Shown here in pieces: positions 43,785 to 51,866 of a DNA stretch of 64,000 nt; positions within the stretch are counted from its first letter, which is position 1, and each line of letters opens with the position of its first letter. A program made the position numbers and the translations under genes. This DNA is from an uncultured Clostridium sp. (GTDB lineage: Bacteria > Bacillota > Clostridia > TANB77 > CAG-508): positions 1-64,000 of the forward strand of contig CAMNWO010000012.1 in NCBI GenBank assembly GCA_946565805.1, in the 5' to 3' direction. Below the pieces are notes generated by a model, which was not told where the DNA came from, did no database searches, and saw only the letters and a list, made by a program, of their open reading frames with translations.

Positions 43785-44324
43785 TTAATAGTTTTCCGCT
43801 TTGATTTCAAAATATGCTCTTGGATGAGCACATACTGGACAGATTTCTGGAGCTTCTTTTCCAATTACAATGTGTCCACAGTTTCTACATTTCCAGATTT
43901 TATCTCCATCACGACTAAATACTAATCCATCTTCTACATTTTCTAATAATTTTTTGTATCTTTCTTCATGTTCTTTTTCTATTTTTCCTACTTCTTCAAA
44001 TAAATATGCAATATGGTCAAATCCTTCTTCTTTTGCTTCTTTTGCCATTCTATCATACATATCTGTCCATTCAAAGTTTTCTCCTTCAGCTGCTGCTTTT
44101 AGATTTTCCTTAGTTGAAGATATTTCACCACCATTTAATAATTTGAACCACATTTTTGCATGTTCTTTTTCATTATCTGCTGTTTCTTGGAAAATAGCTG
44201 CAATTTGTTCATACCCTTCTTTTTTTGCCTTACTTGCAAAATAGGTATATTTGTTTCTTGCTTGTGATTCTCCTGCAAATGCCTCCATTAAATTTTGTTC
44301 TGTTTTACTTCCTTTTAGTTCCAT
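43785..44324 (-). CDS. Rubrerythrin
   Basis: 179 aa. Ferritin-like diiron domain ([32 protein letters not shown]) and a C-terminal rubredoxin domain (CRNCGHI and CPVCAHP). Reduces hydrogen peroxide in anaerobes. Transcribed from a strong promoter with a ~125-nt leader; no clear PerR box was seen. Confidence 0.96.
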   Translation of the reverse strand: MELKGSKTEQNLMEAFAGESQARNKYTYFASKAKKEGYEQIAAIFQETADNEKEHAKMWFKLLNGGEISSTKENLKAAAEGENFEWTDMYDRMAKEAKEEGFDHIAYLFEEVGKIEKEHEERYKKLLENVEDGLVFSRDGDKIWKCRNCGHIVIGKEAPEICPVCAHPRAYFEIKAENY

Positions 44325-44455
44325 TCTCTTTTTTCCTCCTTAATTTTTATTTTACATTTTCTATAAAGAATTATGTACGTTTTTTATCTTTTTATTCCTT
44401 TTGCCTAGATTTCTAAAATGTCTCCATCTTCTAAATAGTACTAATACTGTTAGTT

Positions 44456-44484
44456 ATTTTATACAATTATTTTTGAGTTGTCAA
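44456..44484 (-). promoter_or_regulatory. Rubrerythrin promoter
   Basis: On the minus strand, TTGACA (44479-44484), 17-bp spacer, TAAAAT (44456-44461). Confidence 0.75.
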
Positions 44485-44504
44485 GTAATCTATTCTTATA
44501 TAAC

Positions 44505-44534
44505 AAAAAACTAGCTCTTTTGAGCTAGTTTTTT
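44505..44534 (-). terminator. Terminator after the 263-aa gene
   Basis: AAAAAACTAGCTC and GAGCTAGTTTTTT form a strong stem and T-run. Confidence 0.9.
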
Positions 44535-44582
44535 GCATCCTGCTTGCACTTGCAATAATTTGGAAATTGCATTACTTTTCTG

Positions 44583-45374
44583 TTATTGGCACGAATCCAC
44601 TTCTTCTCCTACTTGTCTCATGCGATAACTCTTGTTATTCTTCACATCAAAAGTATAGATAATTTCATCATCAAAGTCATTGTCAACAACCTTAAATCCA
44701 AGTGGCCTGTATTCATGGCGATATACTGGTATAATTTTCATTTTTCCGTCAAGTAAAGCCATGAATGTCTTAATCTTATCTTCTTCCTGCATTTCCTCGC
44801 CACAACTTCTAGCATACTCGCAAACATCATAAAAGTATTGGCATATTTTGAGAGGAAATCCCCTGCTACACAACTCATCCCATTCTGTGTTTACTCGATG
44901 TATAACCTTCCACAAATTCTCATAGTTTTGGAAAATCATACCATCGCGCCAATATTCATGTTGTTCATCTAAATCATGCATACCAATACGATTAATACGT
45001 ATAATTTCGCTGATGCATATAAGCTTGTTCATGAGCTCCCCTTTATTCTGAGACTGAGAGTTAAGATTGAGAGCTTCAACATGAAGTGCATCAAATTCTC
45101 TAAAAATCTTTTGGAATACTTTAACCTCTTCCTCACTCATTCTTTCATAGTTTCGTGTGTTCATAGCAAGATATCTTACTGCAGTTTCAATTATACCATC
45201 CCAACTTCTACCATTTCCGTCTTTCCAATTGGCCTTAGCAGACATCGTCTTCTTAAAGAAAGCATTAAACATAGGCTCGGTTTGCTTTGCACAAGATACA
45301 TGATAATTGGTTCTATTCATGTAGTCTGTTATCCGAGAGATAAAATGGTTTTCCTTTTTTCTTTTTCCAAACAT
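44583..45374 (-). CDS. Hypothetical protein, 263 aa
   Basis: Not recognised; no membrane segment or signal peptide. Mostly helical with several Trp and Cys residues. AAGGAGG precedes the ATG and a TTGACT-17-TATACT promoter lies further up (45452-45480). It uses CGG as Arg once (ISRITDY). With its neighbours 45488 and 46210 it forms a patch of accessory genes having their own promoters and terminators. Confidence 0.75.
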   Translation of the reverse strand: MFGKRKKENHFISRITDYMNRTNYHVSCAKQTEPMFNAFFKKTMSAKANWKDGNGRSWDGIIETAVRYLAMNTRNYERMSEEEVKVFQKIFREFDALHVEALNLNSQSQNKGELMNKLICISEIIRINRIGMHDLDEQHEYWRDGMIFQNYENLWKVIHRVNTEWDELCSRGFPLKICQYFYDVCEYARSCGEEMQEEDKIKTFMALLDGKMKIIPVYRHEYRPLGFKVVDNDFDDEIIYTFDVKNNKSYRMRQVGEEVDSCQ

Positions 45375-45451
45375 AGCAGTTCCTCCTTATTTTTTATAAA
45401 ATTGTTTAAATATCTGTATAAGCATAAGGAATAAACAATGCTTATAGCAAG

Positions 45452-45480
45452 AGTATATCACGCTTTACATAAAAAGTCAA
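45452..45480 (-). promoter_or_regulatory. Promoter of the 263-aa gene
   Basis: Minus strand TTGACT, 17-bp spacer, TATACT. Confidence 0.75.
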
Positions 45481-45487
45481 TTTCTCA

Positions 45488-45706
45488 ATGTTATTTAATT
45501 TTAAAAAACGGAAACTCGAAAAAGAAGAAACCAGTCGTTCAGAAGTATTTTCAAGGATAGCTGAGGCAAAACGAAATGGGCGCACTGATGTCCACATCGA
45601 TGCCCGAATTTCGACAGAATTATATAACGAATTAAGCTTAATGGGACATTCAGTATATATAAATCCCAGATTTTCAAGCACACATATTTATTGGAAAAAC
45701 TTTTAG
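45488..45706 (+). CDS. Hypothetical protein, 72 aa
   Basis: Basic N-terminus (KKRKLEKEE), then RTDVHIDARISTELYNELSL. Not recognised. The start lacks a clear ribosome site and the gene is divergent from the 263-aa gene; a hairpin terminator follows. One in-frame CGG (Arg). It could be a small real gene or a fragment. Confidence 0.5.
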   Translation: MLFNFKKRKLEKEETSRSEVFSRIAEAKRNGRTDVHIDARISTELYNELSLMGHSVYINPRFSSTHIYWKNF

Positions 45707-45751
45707 TCCAGATTGGAAGCATTATTGGTGCTATAAATTAGATAATGCGTA

Positions 45752-45803
45752 TAAAATACAGAATGAAGCAACTGTCAATACTTGCTCCATTCTGTATTTT
45801 TAT
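45752..45803 (+). terminator. Terminator after the 72-aa ORF
   Basis: AAATACAGAATG and CATTCTGTATTT pair across about 24 nt, followed by T-rich sequence; it supports a real transcript here. Confidence 0.75.
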
Positions 45804-45885
45804 TTATCAATCTTAGCATTCCATCTTTTCCCATATAATAAAAAATGTCCTCATAGAATGCAGAATTCTATAAAAACACTTAAAC

Positions 45886-45968
45886 TGGTACCGATGGTGG
45901 GACTCGAACCCACATGGTTTCCCGCTGGATTTTGAATCCAGTGCGTCTACCAATTCCGCCACATCGGC
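45886..45968 (-). tRNA. tRNA-Leu (CAA)
   Basis: 83 nt including encoded CCA. Acceptor GCCGATG pairs with CATCGGT (one G-U), D-arm GTGGCGGAATTGG, anticodon loop TTCAAAA giving CAA (reads UUG), a short class II variable arm and T-arm GGGTTCGAGTCCC. No tRNA for CGG is present in the window. Confidence 0.97.
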
Positions 45969-46129
45969 ATATTCTATTTACTAATATATATTAGCACATA
46001 TTTTTTTTCTTGTCTAGATTTTTTTCAATTTTTTTACTAAACCTTAAATTTAAAAGTAACTTCCATTAAAATAAAGAATAAATTTGTAAACTTGTATACA
46101 AATAAATTATATTTTAAGTCGACATAAGC

Positions 46130-46158
46130 TTGCTATTTATGTTAAATTGTGATATAAT
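46130..46158 (+). promoter_or_regulatory. Promoter of the 208-aa gene
   Basis: TTGCTA (46130-46135), 17 bp, TATAAT (46153-46158). Confidence 0.7.
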
Positions 46159-46209
46159 AAGTTTGTAACAAAAATTTAGTATTAGTCATGAATGACAGGA
46201 GGAAAACAG

Positions 46210-46836
46210 ATGAACGAAATTTTAAAACTCAAAGGAAACTTACAGTTAATCTCCACATTAGAGGATGTACAGCGGCTACTAAAAAAGAACATCCGGGTTT
46301 CATTTCCTAAAGAAGAATTAGGAGCGTTGGAAAGTAATGAACTTTTTGCAGCAGCTACGAAGGATGGTTTTTCAGTAGAAACTCTGCGGCAGATCTGTGA
46401 GCCTGCCTTAGATTATTTTCTCGAAAAAATCAATTGGGAGAAAATAAAATCTTGCTCTGCGATACAGCTGTTACAGATTTTCGACAACGAAAAAGATTTC
46501 GACTTAGAAGCTGTCAACGGTACATACCTGTTTAATCTTGCACTTTCTCAGGACAACTTTAAGGAATGCCTTTCTCCAGAAGTAAAAAAACAGGATATCT
46601 TTTCCCGGGCTTGCAAACTTGTTGTCGAAAAGAAAAACATTTCTTTCAATACAGCAATCAAAAGAGCTATCGCTCAAACACAGTCTCCGGACTTCATTTC
46701 TTCTGAAATTGAAATCGCAAAAGAACAGATTGATACTTTAATGTCAGTACTCAATCCTTGGCTTGATTTCTATTTCGAAAATGAAAGAGAACTGGTTACT
46801 TCTCTCTTCATACAGAAAATATTCCAACATGACTAA
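46210..46836 (+). CDS. Hypothetical protein, 208 aa
   Basis: Start set at 46210 with AGGAGG about eight bases upstream rather than the ORF-track ATG at 46192, which has no such site. Helical, soluble, not recognised. Codon use differs from the surroundings: more CAG, CTG and three in-frame CGG codons read as Arg (near residues 21, 29 and 58 of this start), so recent transfer is likely. It has its own promoter and terminator. Confidence 0.75.
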   Translation: MNEILKLKGNLQLISTLEDVQRLLKKNIRVSFPKEELGALESNELFAAATKDGFSVETLRQICEPALDYFLEKINWEKIKSCSAIQLLQIFDNEKDFDLEAVNGTYLFNLALSQDNFKECLSPEVKKQDIFSRACKLVVEKKNISFNTAIKRAIAQTQSPDFISSEIEIAKEQIDTLMSVLNPWLDFYFENERELVTSLFIQKIFQHD

Positions 46837-46861
46837 AGAGTCTGCTTTCAGGCTCTACACA

Positions 46862-46897
46862 CCAAAAGCCAACTCTATAATAGGGGTTGGCTTTTGG
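46862..46897 (+). terminator. Terminator after the 208-aa gene
   Basis: CCAAAAGCCAA and TTGGCTTTTGG form an 11-bp stem followed by T-rich DNA. Confidence 0.9.
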
Positions 46898-46921
46898 TTA
46901 TTGTATTTTTAGTAATTTCTA

Positions 46922-48179
46922 TTATGAAACTTTAAGTAATTCACCTGCATAAATTAAATTTGGATTACGGATGCCATTCAAATTCACTAAGTATTGAACA
47001 GTAACCCCATATCTTCTAGCAATTCCAGACAAAGTATCTCCTCTTTGAATGGTATAATAGTTATTTTGCATTACTGGATTCAAATTGGTATTAGAACTTT
47101 CTGTAATTCGTAACTTTTCTCCTGGATAAATCAGATTTGGATTTTGTATGTTATTCATTTGTACAATATGATTAACTGTAACACCGTAAGCACTTGCTAT
47201 TTGTGATAATGTATTTCCTCTTTGTACTGTATAAGTAATACTTCCTGTTCCTCTTGTTTCAGAGCCATGTATGGTTGAATTGGTTGCAACTCTTATCGTT
47301 TCTCCTGGATAAATTAAGTTTGGATTAGCTATATTGTTAATACTTACTAATTCTTGTACAGTTGTTCCATATCGACTAGCAATTTCTGATAATGTATCTC
47401 CTTTTCTTATAGTATAAAAAATAGTTTCAGTATTGTTATTATTGTTTGGATTTTCTGTGTTTGGTATTTCACCTGTATCAGATAAGAAAATATTTTCTGT
47501 ATATAAATCTCTATCTACATTTCCTCGTATTCCTGGCACATATCCTCTATCTGTATATTGTACACCTATCCATCTTTCCCAACTTGTTTCTACATATCTT
47601 AGATTATTATAATCCCCATAATAAGCAATCCATAATTCATAGTTATCTGCAATATTTCGACTAAACCTATCTCTAGCATTTGACAAATTACTATATACAA
47701 TAACTTCTTTGTTGGTTAATCTTTTTACACTTTCCAAAAATACTTGTGCTATATTGTTTGATTCTTCTACACTCACTCCACTGAAAACTTCATAATCCAT
47801 TACTAATTTACAGTCTGGTTGCTTTCCTGCTATTACAGAAGCAAAAAATTGTGCTTCTCTTTCTGCTTCACCGTGTATTAGTTGCCGTTAAGAAATGATA
47901 AAATCCTACTTTTAACCCATTTGCTTTTGCATTTTCATAATTAATATCAAAATAAGCATCTTTGATATTACTTCCCTGACTCGCCTTGATGTATACTACT
48001 TCAATTCCACTGTCTCGTACTTGCCTATAATCTATGTATCCTTGCCAATTGCTAACGTCAATCCCTTGATATCGTGGATTAGAACTAGGTGTTAGTGCAT
48101 ATGTTATATTAATATCTGCAAAAAATAGAAAAGTTAAAGTCATAAAAATAATCAGTATTCGCTTCCTTGCTTTTCTCAC
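46922..48179 (-). CDS. GH25 lysozyme with three LysM repeats, with one +1 frame change
   Basis: Secreted cell-wall hydrolase, 418 aa when joined, starting at a GTG after AAGGAGG. Signal-like N-terminal helix (residues 8-28), GH25 domain with [13 protein letters not shown] and KLVMDYEVF, a linker, and three LysM domains ([39 protein letters not shown]). At 47871-47873 zero-frame ACA-CGG is followed at once by TGA; skipping the C gives [10 protein letters not shown] and joins the catalytic domain. The two halves cannot work separately, as the GH25 fold spans the break. Confidence 0.93.
47871..47873 (-). other. Putative +1 frameshift site ACA-CGG-TGA in the GH25 lysozyme
   Basis: The zero frame stops at the very next codon. 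Skipping the C restores [13 protein letters not shown] inside the GH25 fold. Confidence 0.78.
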
Positions 48180-48232
48180 AATAAAATCAACCTCCTTTGC
48201 TTATTTATTTTACTTTATTATATGCAAACGAC

Positions 48233-48360
48233 ACAGTTGCGGACACCTCTTTTTTTGAGACAGGGGGGGACAGGTCTTTCCTGTCTCATTTTAAATTAAT
48301 AAAATATTGGTTATGAAAAATCAAATGAGACAGGAAAGACCTGTCCCCCCTATCTCAAAA
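48233..48360. repeat. GAGACAG REPIN/MITE-like element, copy 2 (truncated)
   Basis: Reverse orientation of the element at 14601-14761, with the same AT spacer reverse-complemented and one base different. Its right end is lost (stops at TATCTCAAAA). Confidence 0.85.
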
Positions 48361-48362
48361 TC

Positions 48363-50654
48363 TTATTCGCAATCATATTCAAAAACTTGAATTTCTTTTA
48401 TTTTCCTTTCTGAAAAATCATTTTCTTTGTCTAATTCTACTATTTTAAAGGATGTTCTTCTTTTTAGTACAGTTTCTATTCTAGAAACATCGACTAAAAT
48501 TTTAGTTGATAAATCTTGTCCTACTGGCAAAGTTTTATTTTGATTGTCATAAAAAATACTATTGGTAAAACTAATACAATTAGCGCCTTGTTTTAAACTG
48601 ATTTTGTAAAAATTAATTTTGTCTTCTTCTTGTTCGATTGCTTTTTTAATTTCTTTTTCTGGATTGATATTAAATATATTAATTTCTTTTTCATCTAATA
48701 GTTTGTCTGCCATGGCTTTGTATACTGGTATGTCTTCCGTGATATTTACTTTTTCTAATGCTCCTTTTATGTTTTCGATTACATTTTCTAAAGATAGCTT
48801 ATAACCAATTTGCTTAGTTGTTTTTGTAATGTCTAAAATTGAAAATTTGTCTTTTGCTATTTCTCTATGTGTCTTATTATTAATTTTAGATACTTTTGAC
48901 ATATCATGTGCCATCCCACCAAAGATATCAAATTCTTCTCTTTCTGTTAATGCTTTTTCTTGTATTGCTTCTTTTTTTAATTCATTTAAACTTGCTGTAA
49001 TATCTTTTGGAACAACCTCATTATTTTTTACTTTATTTAGAATTTCAATTAAATTAGTAGAAGTAATGTAAATACTGTCTGTTTCTAATTTTGTCAATAG
49101 CTTTCGTTGCATTTTATCCATAGTTTTTCCAAATTTTCCAATGTCTTCTTCATAATCAAAAACCTTAGTAATTTTCTTTATAATATTAACTTCTTCTTTC
49201 TCTCCTTCTGGTAAAGATGCAACTTCATCTTTATTGCTATATTTCCAAAATTCAAATATACTTTTTTTATGGCTATCAATTTCTTCAATATATAAACTTG
49301 CATTTTCAATCTTTTTCGCCATATTTTTCTTCTTTAACTTTAAACTGTTAATATCTAACATAATATTTTTTAAGGTGTTTTCTAATTTTTCAAATTCTTT
49401 ATATAAATCTACTAGTTCCTCAATCGTATAATTTTTCTTATCTATTATTTTTGTTTTCTTGTTTTTCTTTTTCTCTACTTGTTTCTTTTCTTCTTGTCCT
49501 TCCGCTTCTACTTGGATTTTTTGTTTCATTTCTCCTTTGTTTTTCTTTTTATTATATTTAAAGTAATATTTGAATTTTCCAAAAAATGATTTTTTACATT
49601 CTAAGAAAGTAGAAATTTGTTTCTCTTTTGCTAAATATTCGATTTCTTGCATTGCTACTTCTGCTTTCAAATTTTCCAACTTCTTTTCATTTATTTGTAT
49701 TAATTCTCTTGCTTCTCGAATTCTTTTCGCACCTATTTTATATTCATCATAAATCCAAGTAACAATATTGTCATACTCTATTTGAATTTCTTCATTATAA
49801 AATTTAATTTCTCCATTTTCACCTATATTCGTTTTAAATATAAAATAGTGTGGTAATTCTGTTTGTAAAATAAACATTGCTTTGATTAGCTTATAAAATT
49901 TCTTTGCTTCTTCTTTACTCTCTAATTTTATTTTATAAGGACTTTTTATTTTTTCATATACATTGGTTTCTCCTACAATTTGAATACTTAAGTCTTCATT
50001 TTTTTCATAAACTTCATATATTAATGGCCAATCTTTTGTAAAAAGCCATAAATAATTTTCAATATCTTCAAATTCTGACTTTTTTAAATATTCCCTACTA
50101 TATCCTACATTTCTAATTGGTACAAATATCTTCCCTGTTCTACTTCTTTCTAATTGTTTTTTTAATAGATAGAAAAAGGTTGAATAATCAGAGTCTTCTG
50201 TTGGCACTAACATAAAATATTGATCTGAATTTTCAGAATAATAGATTTGCCACAAGTAATTTCCTTCAAATTTCACTTTAAATGGTATCTTTTTATTTAG
50301 GTTATTTTGTTCTTTTTCTATTTTTTCTATATCTTCTATTTTAACTTGTTTTAGCATATTTAAAAAAGTAGTATGCTTTAAAATATTCTCTTCCTTTTTG
50401 CTATCTAAGTAATCGGCTAATGGACTAGATTTTTTATATTTTTCTTCTATTTCGTCCAATCGATTCGTTGGTGATAACAAAATTTGTATATCTTTAATTG
50501 GCACATAACGATATTGTCTGTATTGTTTTTCATCGTAAAATTTAGGTACTCGAAATTCCAATGGTTCGACTTTTTTAAATTTTGCTGGTATTTTATCTAA
50601 ATTTAATCCTAGATATTGTAATTTTTCTTCTATACTTTCTGTTTTGGTAGACAA
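48363..50654 (-). CDS. Large hypothetical protein, 763 aa
   Basis: Not recognised. Starts at a TTG after GGAGAG. A mixed alpha/beta N-terminal part (about 1-310) is followed by long coiled-coil regions (about 320-480) with Lys-rich linker (EKKKNKKTKII), then a further domain to the end. No membrane segment or signal peptide. Located between the GH25 lysozyme and a deacetylase, so a cell-envelope role is possible but not shown. The 3' end abuts the GAGACAG palindrome. Confidence 0.75.
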   Translation of the reverse strand: MSTKTESIEEKLQYLGLNLDKIPAKFKKVEPLEFRVPKFYDEKQYRQYRYVPIKDIQILLSPTNRLDEIEEKYKKSSPLADYLDSKKEENILKHTTFLNMLKQVKIEDIEKIEKEQNNLNKKIPFKVKFEGNYLWQIYYSENSDQYFMLVPTEDSDYSTFFYLLKKQLERSRTGKIFVPIRNVGYSREYLKKSEFEDIENYLWLFTKDWPLIYEVYEKNEDLSIQIVGETNVYEKIKSPYKIKLESKEEAKKFYKLIKAMFILQTELPHYFIFKTNIGENGEIKFYNEEIQIEYDNIVTWIYDEYKIGAKRIREARELIQINEKKLENLKAEVAMQEIEYLAKEKQISTFLECKKSFFGKFKYYFKYNKKKNKGEMKQKIQVEAEGQEEKKQVEKKKNKKTKIIDKKNYTIEELVDLYKEFEKLENTLKNIMLDINSLKLKKKNMAKKIENASLYIEEIDSHKKSIFEFWKYSNKDEVASLPEGEKEEVNIIKKITKVFDYEEDIGKFGKTMDKMQRKLLTKLETDSIYITSTNLIEILNKVKNNEVVPKDITASLNELKKEAIQEKALTEREEFDIFGGMAHDMSKVSKINNKTHREIAKDKFSILDITKTTKQIGYKLSLENVIENIKGALEKVNITEDIPVYKAMADKLLDEKEINIFNINPEKEIKKAIEQEEDKINFYKISLKQGANCISFTNSIFYDNQNKTLPVGQDLSTKILVDVSRIETVLKRRTSFKIVELDKENDFSERKIKEIQVFEYDCE

Positions 50655-50669
50655 GATTCTTCTCTCCTT

Positions 50670-51584
50670 CTATTTAATAATTTCGTAAAAATTCTTGAAT
50701 TCATATCCTTTTTCTCTTAAATAAGAAATAAGTTGTGGTAACGCTTCTGCTGTTACTTTTTTAGCTTGGGCATCATGTAGCAAGATAACCACACTACTTT
50801 TATTAGCTACTGTTTCTTGTATTTTTTTTATTTCATATTCTATGGTTGGTTCTTTGGTTTCAGCATCTCCTGTTAAGGCATTCCAGTCAACATTTACAAT
50901 ATCATTTTGTAACAATAGTTCTTTTGCTTCATTTTTAATTTCTGCATATTTTCCTCCTGTTAGTCCTCCTGGATATCGAAATAGATGCGAATGATATTCT
51001 GGTACACCAATAGCATCTCTTACTGCCTCATTGCATTGTTTAAATTCTTCTAATACAGCTTGTGGTGAAGCGTAGATAGATGAATATATATGCGTATAGC
51101 CATGGTTTGCTAGATAATGTCCTTCTTCATAAATTCTTTTTACCATTTCAGGTCTTTGTTTTACATTAGAGCCTAATACAAAAAAAGTAGCTTTTACATT
51201 CTCTTGTTTTAACACTTCTAAAATAGTTGGTGTTACACTAGATGGTCCATCATCAAAAGTTAAAAATGCTCTTTTAGTCTCAGAATGATATATTTTTTCA
51301 ATATTTTTTCTTCCCTCTTCTGTTAGTTTAGGCATTTTTTCTTGTTTTCTTTTTTCTATTTGAGCTAATTTGTCTTCTTCTTGTTTTTTTAATGCTAATA
51401 TTTGTGCTTCATATTGCTCATAAACTTTGTGTTGTTTTATAATTTCTGTTACGTTTTGGACTGTTATAATTAATCCGATTACTGTAAGTATTAGTATAAT
51501 TACTATAATTACTTTTTTTATATTTAATTGCTTTTTAGTTCTTACTAAATAAATATCTTCATAACTACTTTCATCTCTTACCAT
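50670..51584 (-). CDS. Polysaccharide deacetylase (NodB-like)
   Basis: 304 aa. One N-terminal transmembrane helix (about 24-46) and a coiled stalk (residues 55-95), then the NodB domain: LTFDDGPSSVTP (catalytic Asp and metal-binding Asp), NHGYTHIYS (metal His pair) and RYPGG, with LLHDAQ. Deacetylates peptidoglycan or another N-acetyl sugar outside the cell. Adjacent to the unknown 763-aa protein. Confidence 0.93.
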   Translation of the reverse strand: MVRDESSYEDIYLVRTKKQLNIKKVIIVIILILTVIGLIITVQNVTEIIKQHKVYEQYEAQILALKKQEEDKLAQIEKRKQEKMPKLTEEGRKNIEKIYHSETKRAFLTFDDGPSSVTPTILEVLKQENVKATFFVLGSNVKQRPEMVKRIYEEGHYLANHGYTHIYSSIYASPQAVLEEFKQCNEAVRDAIGVPEYHSHLFRYPGGLTGGKYAEIKNEAKELLLQNDIVNVDWNALTGDAETKEPTIEYEIKKIQETVANKSSVVILLHDAQAKKVTAEALPQLISYLREKGYEFKNFYEIIK

Positions 51585-51671
51585 TTTTTACATCCTTTTT
51601 TTATTTTCTTCATTATATACTATTTTTCTTGTTTTTTGTAGTGTATTTATAAAAAAAATGGGTTTTTTGTA

Positions 51672-51698
51672 TAAAAAAAGAGCCTTTACTGCTCTTTC
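51672..51698 (-). terminator. Terminator after the 51-aa protein
   Basis: AAAGAGC and GCTCTTT pair around a short loop, with a long T-run on the minus strand. Confidence 0.85.
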
Positions 51699-51709
51699 TT
51701 ATTATCTCA

Positions 51710-51865
51710 TTATAATACTAATCCTCTTATATAAAACATATAAGAAATCACAGCTATAAAAAATATAGCTAGTATTATTAAAACTCTAAATATAATATCT
51801 CCAACTGTTGCTTTTGCTTTGTGTTTTCCTCTTTTTACTTTTTTGTTCTCTTTTGTTTCTCCCAT
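51710..51865 (-). CDS. Small single-pass membrane protein, 51 aa (not in ORF track)
   Basis: Begins MGETKENKKVKRGKHKAKAT, a basic cytoplasmic tail, followed by one hydrophobic helix (IIFRVLIILAIFFIAVISY). GGAG lies eight bases before the ATG, which is immediately after the metG stop, so it is co-transcribed. A terminator follows. Not recognised. Confidence 0.75.
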   Translation of the reverse strand: MGETKENKKVKRGKHKAKATVGDIIFRVLIILAIFFIAVISYMFYIRGLVL

Positions 51866-51866
51866 T

